A stretch of 64,000 nt of DNA, from NCBI GenBank assembly GCA_900708905.1, contig CAADRB010000007.1, positions 3,691,667-3,755,666 of the forward strand, read 5' to 3'. This document shows positions 51,001-60,877 of this stretch, piece after piece. How positions within the stretch are numbered: position 1 is the first letter of the stretch; each line of letters opens with the position of its first letter. A program made the position numbers and the translations under genes. The notes under the pieces were generated by a model. The model was not told the origin of the DNA, did no database searches, and worked only from the letters and a program-made list of their open reading frames with translations. This DNA is from Hymenolepis diminuta (Eukaryota > Platyhelminthes > Cestoda > Cyclophyllidea > Hymenolepididae).

Positions 51001-52129
51001 AAAATAACATAAACTGCGAATCGTAACTAATACATTGCCTTTTGATAACTAAGAAACTAGGAGGGAGGTACGATCATACATCTAATGCAGTTTTCAACAC
51101 AACGACTTTCCAATCTAGGCTCCAGCGGAGCTGAACTCTCAAATACCTCATAGATGAAAGATTGTATTGCCAGAGGCAGAAATCACAATACAGAATAAAG
51201 TAAAACCTATTTTTCTGGACTGAGTTAGTCAGCTTTCTCCCTCCAGTAAATGTCAAATTGATAGCTAGACGTTAACTTCTCCAACCCCTTTGCATCGTTA
51301 TTAATGCCTATGGCAGTGCCAAAACTTTCAGGTTTTAGTCATAGAATGGCATATGAACGCGCAAAATAGTTCAGTGAGAGATGTAGAGCAAGTTCGAATA
51401 GGAATATAAAAGGAAGCCAGAATGCCAAAAATTTTTTTTTTCAAGTTCTAGAAGCATTAGGTTTTCCTCCTTCCCATAAGAGGTATAATTCATTTTATAA
51501 TAAGCAAATATTTCTAAGCTTAGTTTTCGTAATGTTATTCCCGGATTTCTTGATGAGTTCGTATCCGCAATATTCAGGAATTGTTGATCGGTTGAATTAC
51601 TTGAATAGCTGGTCTCGCCACTTTGACTAGCTTGAATCCTTTTACAGTTATTGGTGTAACAAGACCCGAAGTCACCAAATTAGGAGTTCTAGTTATTTGA
51701 AATAGAATCTAATATCAATTATAAGTTAGCTGTATGATTACTGATAAGTCTGAGAAGTGCAACATTCTTTGGTAACCTATTTCTTAAATGATCAACTTGT
51801 TCCCCTGCAACAGATGTTTACTTTTTTTTATTTTAGGATTGAATGAAAGGACACAAGGTGAAAATGATAGCACTAGTCGTTGGTGGTTTTCCACCTATTT
51901 TCCAGGCATTAACACAAACATTCCATCGATACTTCCGGCTTGTTTACTGCCTTATCGAGATGTTATCCTCTTTGGAGCTCTATCCCTTGCTCTCTTTGGA
52001 ACCTTCGCTTTTGCTTCGGGCTACATTGGATTTGAAGAAGAGGTGGTTCATGGTTATGATGGTGGAATGGGTTACGAATTCGTTGACCTTGGTGATGACA
52101 ATGATGGTAGCGATGAACATGATAATTAG
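48037..52129 (+). CDS. MTX1: Metaxin-1-type mitochondrial outer-membrane protein
   Basis: Five exons: 48037-48105, 48136-48576, 48648-48724, 49861-50057 and 51837-52129. All are joined by GT-AG introns with matching phase and give 358 residues. Metaxins are GST-fold proteins tied to the SAM/TOM machinery that imports and assembles outer-membrane proteins. The start MDLYSWPGINGIDSFDTDCL matches the metaxin N-terminal block. VVLTYLRL, NIIEYLRKENYGLEYDLS and RRIVPACRWFLWAD match MTX1/MTX3 blocks. LYEGARRCLTALS, QYFLGDKPSAVDAYIFGRLW, in the GST-C domain, is also diagnostic. Exon 5 encodes a hydrophobic segment (DVILFGALSLALFGTFAFA) that suits the C-terminal membrane anchor, followed by an acidic tail ending GDDNDGSDEHDN. 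The family usually has about 310-320 residues, so this one is a little longer. The first intron is only 30 nt. Whether it is closer to MTX1 or MTX3 cannot be decided by eye. Confidence 0.93.
48106..48135 (+). other. 30-nt intron in the metaxin gene
   Basis: The segment starts GTAATT and ends TTTAG. It interrupts the conserved VVL/TYLRL metaxin block exactly at a codon boundary, and reading through it meets a stop (TAG). Removing it restores the family sequence. Introns this short are near the lower limit known for animals. Confidence 0.85.
48981..49110 (+). repeat. Diverged interspersed repeat, copy 1 (metaxin intron 3)
   Basis: Begins GTATCAAAGATACGATTTGG and continues with TTTTGGTCTTGGAACC, then TTTTTGCGTAACTTG. 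The same order of blocks recurs at about 50665 and, in a shorter form, at 55109. It has no coding capacity and probably is an old non-autonomous element. Confidence 0.6.
50661..50775 (+). repeat. Diverged interspersed repeat, copy 2 (metaxin intron 4)
   Basis: GTATCAAAGATACTATTTAG, then CTTGGTCTTGAAACC and TTTTGTATATTTCACG, line up with the copy at 48981 with an internal deletion of about 30 nt. Confidence 0.6.
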
Positions 52130-53400
52130 GTTTCATTGTATAGTGAAGTAGACCAGTTTTGTGAATCAAAAATATGTTTTTACATGAAATGCGTTCTATT
52201 GAAATGCTATAAGTAGCTTGGTGAAAATAGTCGTGCATTCAATTATGACTTTTCAACAAGTATTTAATTTCAGCGGGATAAAGTATCATTTAGGGAGAAT
52301 GACTAGTTACTTGTCTGCTTGGTGTTCCGGATTCGAGATTCATTAATGCATAGGCAGTTGTGGGAATTGTCGATTATATTTATTGATACTAATCGACTGA
52401 AAAGTGGCCTGTTACATTTTGTTGGTTTCTCCCCAATTCTACATATTAGTGAATTCCTTTCTATTAGTACATCAATTTAGTTCAAAGACAAGAATTTGTT
52501 TTGAAAATTAAGATATTAGCCTTAAAATAGGTTGATGTTAGTATTAATTATGTCAAGGCGAGGAAATTTACTATTTTTAACCATGGAAGATTTGTAAGTA
52601 GTTCAACTTGTGTCGAATGGAGGTGGAGACTGAAGTCAGGACGTCGAGAGTTATGCTCCATCCATGAATATCGTTCAATATGTTCCAAATTTCAGGAATT
52701 TGCTTCAAGGGTCCTAAGTGTTCATCATGATTAAAAGAAATGGTTGATTGGGCAACTTCTAATAGCCAAAAGCAGGTAAGTTCTGAAATCTCTACGTACT
52801 AGCTAGACTTGGCAACTAAGGGATGGGTAAGTGTCCGTTGTTCAGTTAATGGGACTAAAGAATGTGACTTTTAACTAAAGGGAGCTATAGAAAACTTTGA
52901 AGGCTTTGCGGATCTGACTCGACTAATAAATCTAGCTACCAACCTCTAACTCTTGATTGGCGATAAGAATTACTAACGTAATGGTAAGTAGCAACTGCCA
53001 TAGGCAAGGCTATCGGTGAAATTCGCAGGTATTAGCTGCGTCAATACAATGATTGCTGTTTGTCAGAATACCTATAACTTAACCGATAGTTTATTAATGG
53101 GAGATTATGCTTTCCAAATAGGGTGAGATACGCCAGAAATGGTAATCTATTTGGTTAGTTAATGACAGCAGCGGTGGCGAGATTCCGAAGCCAAGCATGA
53201 GCGTGGTAAACAAATACCTGATAAAGAGAATTAATACCTGTGGATCCTCTTCGATGTTCCGAAAATATCCCATTCAGCTTCTTAACAATTAGCCGTTAGT
53301 TTCATAATAGAAACTTTCACCTAATATTCCAAAATTTGAAGTGATTCGCAGATTTCCCAGTTTGCTCCTTTCTATCTAATTTTGTGGCGAAGAACATGGA
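52130..53400. other. Intergenic region between convergent genes
   Basis: This 1.3 kb lies between the metaxin stop and the possible last exon of the C19orf47 orthologue. It should hold both 3' untranslated regions. No obvious AATAAA signal was seen close to either stop. From about 52560 it becomes less AT-rich and probably contains repeat fragments. Confidence 0.5.
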
Positions 53401-53403
53401 AGG

Positions 53404-53501
53404 TTAAAAACCAATGACATGCAAATCTACATTAGTGACCCTGAATCCGTCTACCGGAATACCACTTCCGATAGCGTTCTCTCGCTTGATTTGCAAATTA
53501 A
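53404..53501 (-). CDS. Candidate terminal exon of the C19orf47 orthologue
   Basis: On the minus strand a CAG acceptor at 53504-53502 opens a frame reading (G)TT AAT TTG..., that is VNLQIKRENAIGSGIPVDGF, and it ends at TAA 53406-53404. Its phase (two bases needed to complete a codon) fits the single base left over by the exon ending at 55388, and it would give a protein of 388 residues against about 422 in human. The same frame stays open about 37 codons further upstream, so the stretch could instead belong to an unrelated repeat or gene. No family motif was recognised here. Confidence 0.3.
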
Positions 53502-53716
53502 CTGCCCTCTTACTTGCATCGGAAAAAATTATTTTATGGTTATATGATGTACAGAACAAACACGTGTCTAGTAATTTACCGGCAAAGCTATTCTATCGTC
53601 AATCAACTATCTTCACCTATCTGCCTGTAAGTACCATCGTGATGATCGGTTTGAACATTCTCAACCATTAACCTCGTGTTTCTGTATGCATATAAAACTC
53701 TGTCTTCGTAAATAAA

Positions 53717-53735
53717 GAGCGGAGTGGCCGAACTT
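53717..53735. repeat. Short repeat block, copy 1
   Basis: GAGCGGAGTGGCCGAAC is nearly repeated at 54807 (GAGCGGAATGGCCAAC) and more loosely at 56209. The flanks share TTAATAA-type sequence. Probably part of a SINE-like family inside and next to the C19orf47 gene. Confidence 0.45.
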
Positions 53736-54744
53736 CTTCATTAACATCATTACTTGAATGTCATCCAATTCTCCCACCCCCAGGTTTGTACTGATCACTG
53801 GCCCAATGACCGTATGCAGTAATGGCTAACTTACAAGATAATTTTACAGATCGCATTGAAACAAAATATTCCTTTGCGACAACTAACCATAAATTAAGTA
53901 TTTTCTTTACGCTGCAAAAGCTTACATATTTATGAACTATAACTTATCGGTCTAATTAATAATGACAAATAAGTTGTTGGCGACTAAGTTTTAGTACCAC
54001 AACTTAAACAGTCCTTAATAGTCTACAAGAGACAAAAATGATATTTTTTGTACCTCTTAAATTACAGTTATTTAAACAAATATTCGAAAGATGAGTGTTA
54101 AATGCTATTGAATACATAATTGCTCTCAAAATACTAAAAAAGAAAGTACCTTTTATAAGCTTCTGTTTTATTTAAAGAGAAACAGGAGAAATATGTACAG
54201 CGTAAAACACGAAGAAGAATTAAAGGTTTTTAACGGAGACTCAAATTCAGGATCGTTTGCCAAGTCTTGCATGTACTACAAAATAATAAAAATCGAAAAT
54301 GCATTTATGAACAGTGAAGAGTCAAAATAAGATAAAACGAACAGTACGTCTAATTACAGACCACGGAACAATGCACATTCTGTTAAAATTTAACTGCTAA
54401 ACGGCTGATTTTTAATCTAATTATTAGAAACATTAATGTGCCCGTGTTATAGTACTAAAATACAAACCTGCCAAGTTTGTACGGTGGTGACATAGTAGTC
54501 ATCTTCCATGAACTGGAAATGCTCATCGTTGTGAATTGAATGACCGACAGCACAGATCAATTCGTTAATAAGATGAGGTATATCGACTAAGCTCTAACTA
54601 ATACACTTCATTATCGAACGTGGGAAGATTAAACATTCAGTGATTGGAATGACCATCATTAATAACGATCAGAAGATTTGGCGATTTCAAGTTTCTCCTA
54701 TACAAAATACGTGCTAATAACACATTCCTTCTATGACATCAAGA

Positions 54745-54850
54745 CCGGTAAGTGCATAGTTATGAAGTCAGAGATTACAGGTTCGATTCCCATCGGTGTA
54801 AACAGTGAGCGGAATGGCCAACCGTACTGATTAATAAAGTGACTGCAAGA
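54745..54850 (+). repeat. tRNA-like SINE fragment in a C19orf47 intron
   Basis: GGTTCGATTCC (54780-54790) is a perfect RNA polymerase III B box. The preceding sequence lacks a good A box, and the T-arm does not pair fully, so it is not a functional tRNA. It runs into GAGCGGAATGGCCAAC (54807), which recurs elsewhere in this region, and this points to a dispersed tRNA-derived element. Confidence 0.5.
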
Positions 54851-55104
54851 ATTCAACTCAAAGTACGGTGGATGTACGATGTCAGTCTATATGCAAGATG
54901 AGCGCTGAAAATACACTCCTAAATGAGATTGGGAATTTCTACTGCAGAGACGTTGATTTCAAAGAAAGGTTTTTGGTCCTAGAAGGACGCATTTTCCACC
55001 ATTCACTTTGGATAGCGAGGTAACATTAAGTATCCTTTCTAATTCCTCCTTTCTATCAATGTTAACTAGTTCCATGGGTCATTAAAATAACTAGGTAGGT
55101 GTCA

Positions 55105-55155
55105 ATACGTATCAAAGATGCAATCTTTGACTTTGCAGGAAAGAAATCTTTGAAT
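55105..55155 (+). repeat. Diverged interspersed repeat, copy 3
   Basis: ACGTATCAAAGATGCAATCTTTG followed by GAAAGAAATCTTTGAA resembles the start and middle of the repeat copies at 48981 and 50661. It lies within intron sequence of the minus-strand C19orf47 gene and is shorter. Confidence 0.4.
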
Positions 55156-55387
55156 ACCACCGTAAACGGAAATTCGAGGTTAATACTAATTCTATCCAAA
55201 GTGACTTGAATGCGATATCGAGTTCATCTTACGTTGATGATTTCTAATCAATAACGTTCATACAACATGCTTGTAATCAATACTCATCATTGAACCGAAA
55301 TATTTTCCCTTCACTCCAAGAGAAGACCACTGGGTATCAGTGAGGAATAGCAGAAACGCCATAAAGAATAAAAAACGCAACACATAC

Positions 55388-58300
55388 CATTTTTAGAAAT
55401 AGTTCCAAAGATTCCAGCAGATCGACGGGCGTTTGATGAAGGAAGATAACCAAGGCGACTCTTGGCAGAAACTCTCGGCACAGTTGCTGACGATGAGTCA
55501 GTTGAAGCAGGAGAGATCAGCGGATTTGCTGCGCCGAATCTCACTCTTAAAATTAAAACAAAAAGTAACCACAATAATAGCCACAGACCTTTCCAAAGAA
55601 TATTAAGAATTCCTGACAGAACAACAAAAATCAAAACCGCAGTTTATTTTTTGTCTGGGGATGGCATTTCTCGCAGGTATTTTCTAAGTCGCCCAATATT
55701 CTCATCAGTAAGCGAGCGCACGTTGGGCCTGACAAATCAGCCAGGACAAATAAGTGTCACCGATCCTGTCTGAGGATGCACTTATTAAGACAAAAACTCT
55801 GTTGAACCTAATAGAAGTCTTGCAGTAACTGGACTACCTTCTCTCTCCGGATCTGAGTCCACTAAAATTAAGCAATAATTAGTGGACGTAGATTACAACA
55901 GGTCAACGCAGAAGCTAGACTTCCTAGCTTTATAACTGCTGAAATAGCCTCACTTTATGAAGTGCCAAATAAAACCGACTCTAAAATGATATCAGGATAT
56001 ACCACAGGTTTGGAAATCAGTCGAGTAGGTGCAGGACAATTGAAATCAACACTGCCTCCACCACCACACAGATTGAAATAGGGGAGAGAGAAAACTAGAA
56101 CCAGACCTGATTCAATAGGCTGCGGAAAAAGATGTGCCAAAGATACGACCAGTCGCGTGTTAACGTAACACATCAGACGAATATTTGATTACATCAATAC
56201 TCATCTAGTGAACGGAATAGCTACCCTCGTGTTAATGAATGCACCGGTGATGTTGTGGTCAACATGAACGTCTGCAAAATCCCACGTCACGAGATCGGAG
56301 CACAGTGAGGGTAAATTCTGGTCTCTAAGGCGTTGGTAGGATGGGAGTTTCTCACAAAGACGGCTCCAGACAATCTACCGCTTACCTTAATCAAGTGTTA
56401 CAACTCATCCCTTAACAGACTTAGAGGGCTTTCCTTACCTTCGAGTAAATGGTAACTAATGTAGAGGGAGAAAATACATTCTTCCAGTAAAGAACAGGAG
56501 AGAATTTAATAAAAAAGACTTACGATATCGGTTTCGAATTGACACTAGGAGAAATAGTGTTCTTTAATACTCCCTTATATGGCAGGCTATCCGGATTCTC
56601 CAAACGCCTTGATTTACTCGGTAATGTACCCAGACGAGAAAAGATTGAGTCACCTGCCGATCGTTTTAGGTTCTTGAAATTATCTAGGGGTCGCGAAACC
56701 TCAGCAGCACTGGCAGAAATCGTTCGATTCACAAACCGAGCGAGAACACTATTTACATCTGTTGGTGTAGATGAACGCTTCGGTTTTACTTCGGCTCCAA
56801 GACGGTCAAAAACTGACGAACGACCGGATTCTGAAGAGGATCGCATATTTGTAAGTCGAAAATCAGGACTCGTGCTGTAAAAGCAGGACAAAAACTCGTT
56901 AAACATAACGAAATTAATTAAGACTAAAAATACACAGACAAATGCAATCTGAGTACCCAACATCATTAGTTGACATTAGTGAAAAAATACTGACCAAACA
57001 TGAGTTTCCCCATTAGTAAGACGATTTTCAAAGGTGACTGCTCAATAAATCTGGGGTGTAAATTGCCCACTGGCTGCTTATAACAAGTCTGGTAATGACT
57101 TCGAGACCCACTACACTACTCAAGACAAAGATGGTAAAATGCGAATATATCAACCACAATAAGGACTCCCAAGCTCACTCACGAAAGAATCTTTTTAATG
57201 CTCAATTTGGGTAAGGGCATACTTGATTAGAAACTCGAATTCTACCACCTCTTTTGTAGGCCAGACTTGACCGGTGCAATTTATCATTGCACTTAATGAA
57301 TGAACACCAATGGGAAATGACTTCTGCATTCACAGATGAGCATGCCAACCACCAACGCTCATATCAACCACAATACCTAACAAGCCTTTTAGGAAAAGAG
57401 TTTGTCAACACACGTCTTGAATAGAATTATATCACCGCTCTGTTAACCAATGCGGTTACCTTATGGATGTGCATAGATGGGCACAGAGCACGTAACCTCT
57501 GGTCTCACATTCGTGCACATTAAAAGATGCACCACGGATGCAAACAAATCCGTTTACCGTTTCAGCGACCAAAATAAGTGTCGGAAAGCAATTCCCATAG
57601 CAGGATTTGGTAAGATGAAAGCAGTCACCATTATAAAACACGCTTACCTGGTTAATAACTACTTGCATCTAAACATTACTCAGCAAGTTCAATTGAAAAG
57701 AGCACATCAAAGGGAACAACTAACATGCAGCAAGTTTGGACTGAGTCAGAGCATACTAAATTAAATGATAAATTAATCTATATTCACTCAGGTACTACAT
57801 GCGGCTCACCATTTTACATTGCAGCAAGAACATGAGAAAACCAGCTTAAATAATTGCCACAGCTCACCTCGAAATAGTGACTTCGAAATGGTCATCATCA
57901 CTCTCCTCCTCGTAATCTTCTTGCACAGTCGGAGGAGACGAAAGTATCACCTTTCTGATCACTTGAGTTGAGTTATTTTGCGCTAGAAAATCTCTATGAG
58001 TAAGCAACCATGACTTACTTTTAGACAGTTTCTGAAGAATCTGCCGCGTCTTCTCAGTCTTTCCCTCTGGTAGTTTAACAACATAAGAGCCTTCAATCTC
58101 CTTAGTAACACGTCTCTTGACTGGAACAGGGAGCTCGTGACCAGGAGGTATGGCGGATTTCTCCGAATTCGGTGTGGTGGAAGAGACAACAGAAGAAACT
58201 TGAGCTTCGGATAATTTCTGCAAAAGGAATAAAAATCCCAAAAAAACGTACCTCTATATCCACTGATTTAATGTGCTGAATTATCGTTATTATATCACCG

Positions 58301-58534
58301 ACAGCAGTAATTCCCATTTCTCTCAGTAGATCTTTAGTTAAATGCAGAAGATTCTGCAAAGTCATTCGATTCTCAACGAAGATTATACTGTACTTTACAG
58401 ACAAATCGGGACTTAAACCAGCATCGCGGAAGAACTTAATCCAGAAACTCTTATCTGAAAGTTAATATGATAAACTCATCGATGGCAAGAAAATTTAGGA
58501 ATCGTGAAGCTTGTGTGCTCAACTTACCCGCCAT
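55388..58534 (-). CDS. C19orf47: C19orf47-like protein with SAM-like domain (3' end uncertain)
   Basis: Five exons on the minus strand: 58534-58528 (only ATGGCGG), 58454-58252, 58217-57868, 56874-56524 and 55545-55388. All phases agree and they give 356 codons, with one base left over for a further exon. Residues 1-70 start MADKSFWIKFFRDAGLSP and include IIFVENRM and LREMGITAVGDIITIIQHIK, matching the SAM-like N-terminus of human C19orf47 (FVDNRI, ELGVTVVGDIIAILKH). A middle block, PVKRRVTKEIEGSYVVKLPE, matches that protein's AKRRRVTAEMEGKYVINMP. Then SSVFDRLGAEVK and DSIFSRLGTLPSK repeat the S-(V/I)-F-x-R-L-G motif, and YKGVLKN matches YAGVLKK. Exon 5 adds a Ser-rich basic segment. The intron between exons 2 and 3 is 34 nt. 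The family is conserved in animals but its function is unknown to me. SAM domains usually mediate protein or RNA contacts. Confidence 0.88.
56205..56260. repeat. Short repeat block, copy 3
   Basis: GTGAACGGAATAGCTACCC followed by TGTTAATGAATGCACC resembles the blocks at 54807 and 53717 but is more diverged. Confidence 0.35.
56875..57867 (-). other. Intron 3 of the C19orf47 gene
   Basis: This 993-nt intron contains GC-rich patches and two medium open frames (57456-57668 minus, 57477-57764 plus) that have no recognisable motif and no phase-compatible splice sites, so I treat them as chance or repeat-derived. The donor is AG|GTGAGC and the acceptor TTTTACAG|C. An alternative upstream donor in exon 3 (AAAA|GTAAGT, near 58018) is strong, but it would break the frame into the next exon. 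Confidence 0.6.
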
Positions 58535-60351
58535 TTTGAGAATCTGACAAAAATACATCAACATACTAACGAGTTAACCCAAAAATACACGACGTCATAC
58601 ATGTCAGATATAACTAATCTGGTAATTCTACTTGCAAGTTTTTTGTTGATTATGGGTAAGATGTGATTGCGACCTTTATACCGGTAAATACAAAATACAT
58701 TTATTTTGATATTTTCGGCATTTGTCTCCAGCATTTTCCATGTCAAAATGTTTCTTACTTACAGAGTGAATAATGAATCTGACAAAAAAATGTTAAATGC
58801 TCTCATAATACATCATCCAACTTCAAATTCTTACTATGTTTTTAGAAATATCGAAATTCCAATTAGAGTATTCTTTCATAGAATAGGTAGTTGCAAAAAT
58901 CAATAAATTATTTATAGCCTTGGAGAATTATATTACGGAATGTTGATTAAATATCCAGGTAGCATTTAAATAAATGCGAATATCCTGATAAAACTCTATT
59001 GGCGATAAGTTAGATATATTCGCCACGGGCGGTCGAAAACAGTTATTTGAAATGAAGACAAGATTTGAATTTCGATTCCTACTGAAATAAACTACTTTTC
59101 TTTACTTATCACCAATTACACTTCAGAGTAATCCCTAAACTCATTTTTTTCTGTGTGAATCCGCTTTGCCATATGAACTTCACTAATAAGTTCTGGACCA
59201 AATACAATAGCGATTCCCTGCCATAGGTGCAAATTGGAATTAAAAATTTATAGAATCCATTCTCTGGAGGTTGATTAATGCTAAAAACTGTACAAAGTGA
59301 TAATGAAATCGAAATTTTGCAAAAGGATTTTCAAATAATTCATTCATTGTTTCTTTTTTCCCGTCCCAATTGCAACATAGCAACTTATTTGTTTGACATT
59401 TACTATGCTTTACGACGTTTCCACATTATGTTGATGCATTATTTTTCTCTGTCAAGGATGATATTCATTGGTAAATGAACGTAAGAATTATCTCACAATA
59501 TTGTCGAAATTTTAACAGTCACAGTAATGATTATAACAGTATTCACGGATTTGTACCAAATACAATGATAAAACTAACAATTTGGCAATGGTCGCGTTAA
59601 AGTATGTTCTCTGCTTTGTATTCAAAATAGCTAGATTTATATTAAGCAGTCTAAGGCATAATTCTTCACTAAATGATAAATTAGCGTTTTTTATCGACAA
59701 TGGATTTCTGTAAAAAATTAATTTAAGGAAAAATAGCAAATTGAAGGACTTCAATTCCTACAAGTTACCCAGTCCAAGCGAGTCAAATTTAATATTATCT
59801 TACAAAACTAATCAATAATGAAAACTTCATATAAACTTACTGATTTATCGGATTACCATTATCTGAAAATTAATATATAAGAAAATCAAGCAGCAAACTC
59901 TTGTTCAAAATACTTCACAGATAGTGGCCTTAAATAAATTTTTTTAATATCACAAACAGACTATCTTTACGAATTATTACGACAGGTTGTTTTAGATATT
60001 TGAAGCCACGTTGACCTTGAGAGGCAATTTGGATTACGTCTTTCAACTACTTTGAGGTATGTGTCGGCTTGGTGTTTTTACAATAAAATTCGTAATAAAT
60101 TTATCGTTTATTTATTGAAATGTTCTTTAAATCAAAATTATTTACTTTTTATTTTAGCTTCATGTGGTTTTTATACATATGAATTATGTTTTCAAGAAAC
60201 CATTGTTTTTACTTTAGATTCTGGATACTTAAATTGCATGTTTAGTGAATAATATGTTAAACCTACTTCTGAATATACTCAACGTTTAATATAGAACCAA
60301 TGAAGTATTTTTTGGTTACAGGTCTGTCTTAAAATTATTTGCAAAACGACA
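58535..60351. other. Divergent intergenic region between C19orf47 and the exchanger
   Basis: The two genes are transcribed away from each other from this 1.8 kb, so it should contain both promoters. The sequence is AT-rich with no clear TATA box close to either start. A possible splice acceptor (GGTTACAG, about 60313-60320) just before the exchanger start could mark a leader intron. The open frames here (58706-58906, 59278-59478, 60052-60252, plus; 59512-59754, minus) have no recognisable content. Confidence 0.5.
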
Positions 60352-60877
60352 ATGGCCAATACGAAGTCGCGTTCTAAGTACCGTATGATCACCCTAGTTT
60401 TAGTGGTCATCTTTTACGTCACCAAAGCCGGTATTCTCTATATTCGTCATCAGGATAATGTCGGTACACAACCCGAAGTACCAATCGATCGACATCTATT
60501 AGTCATGAATCCATTCAGCAATCCTCAGTATAATTGCACTCCTTTAGCTATAGACAATTTCCCTCGTGATCATTTTACTCAGAAGCAGCGGCGATCTGGA
60601 CTGGTGATATTTCATATTTTCGCCGCAGCCTACATGTTCCTTGCCCTTGCTATTGTCTGTGATGAATTCTTTATCCCTTGTCTTGAAGTAATCTGTGATG
60701 GTGAGTTACTAAATTTCCTAAAGCTTCCTCTCTTGAATTTTATTGGATCTTCTTAAAACCTCTTCATTTCTTCCAGTTTTACATCTTCAACCTGATGTGG
60801 CTGGGGCGACTTTTATGGCCGCTGGCAGTTCGGCGCCCGAGTTGGCAACCACACTTGTTGGAGTTTTAATCGCGAGA
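60352..60877 (+). CDS. SLC24A: K+-dependent Na+/Ca2+ exchanger, N-terminal part
   Basis: Two exons, 60352-60700 and 60777-60877, are joined in phase (76-nt intron) and give the first 150 residues. NCKX exchangers move Ca2+ and K+ out against Na+ in, across plasma or organelle membranes. A hydrophobic N-terminal segment ([20 protein letters not shown]) is followed by a short loop with a possible N-glycosylation site (NCT) and the family signature [20 protein letters not shown]. The first core helix is [40 protein letters not shown] is the start of the alpha-1 repeat, with the GSSAPEL ion-binding motif. The second exon ends in a good GTAAGT donor at codon boundary. Known members have about 500-700 residues, so the loop and the alpha-2 repeat must lie downstream; I could not find further exons before 64000. 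Which SLC24 paralogue this is cannot be told. Confidence 0.92.

Noticed and set aside
51843..52238. Two further long frames over the last metaxin exon (51843-52151 plus, 51963-52238 minus)
   Set aside because: They are shadows of the exon that encodes the metaxin membrane anchor and acidic tail; the phase from the preceding exon selects the frame ending at 52129.
57983..58189. Alternative minus-strand frame and alternative donor (AAAA|GTAAGT) inside exon 3 of the C19orf47 gene
   Set aside because: Using that donor leaves one base, which does not fit the frame of the next exon carrying SSVFDRLG. The donor at 57867 fits exactly.
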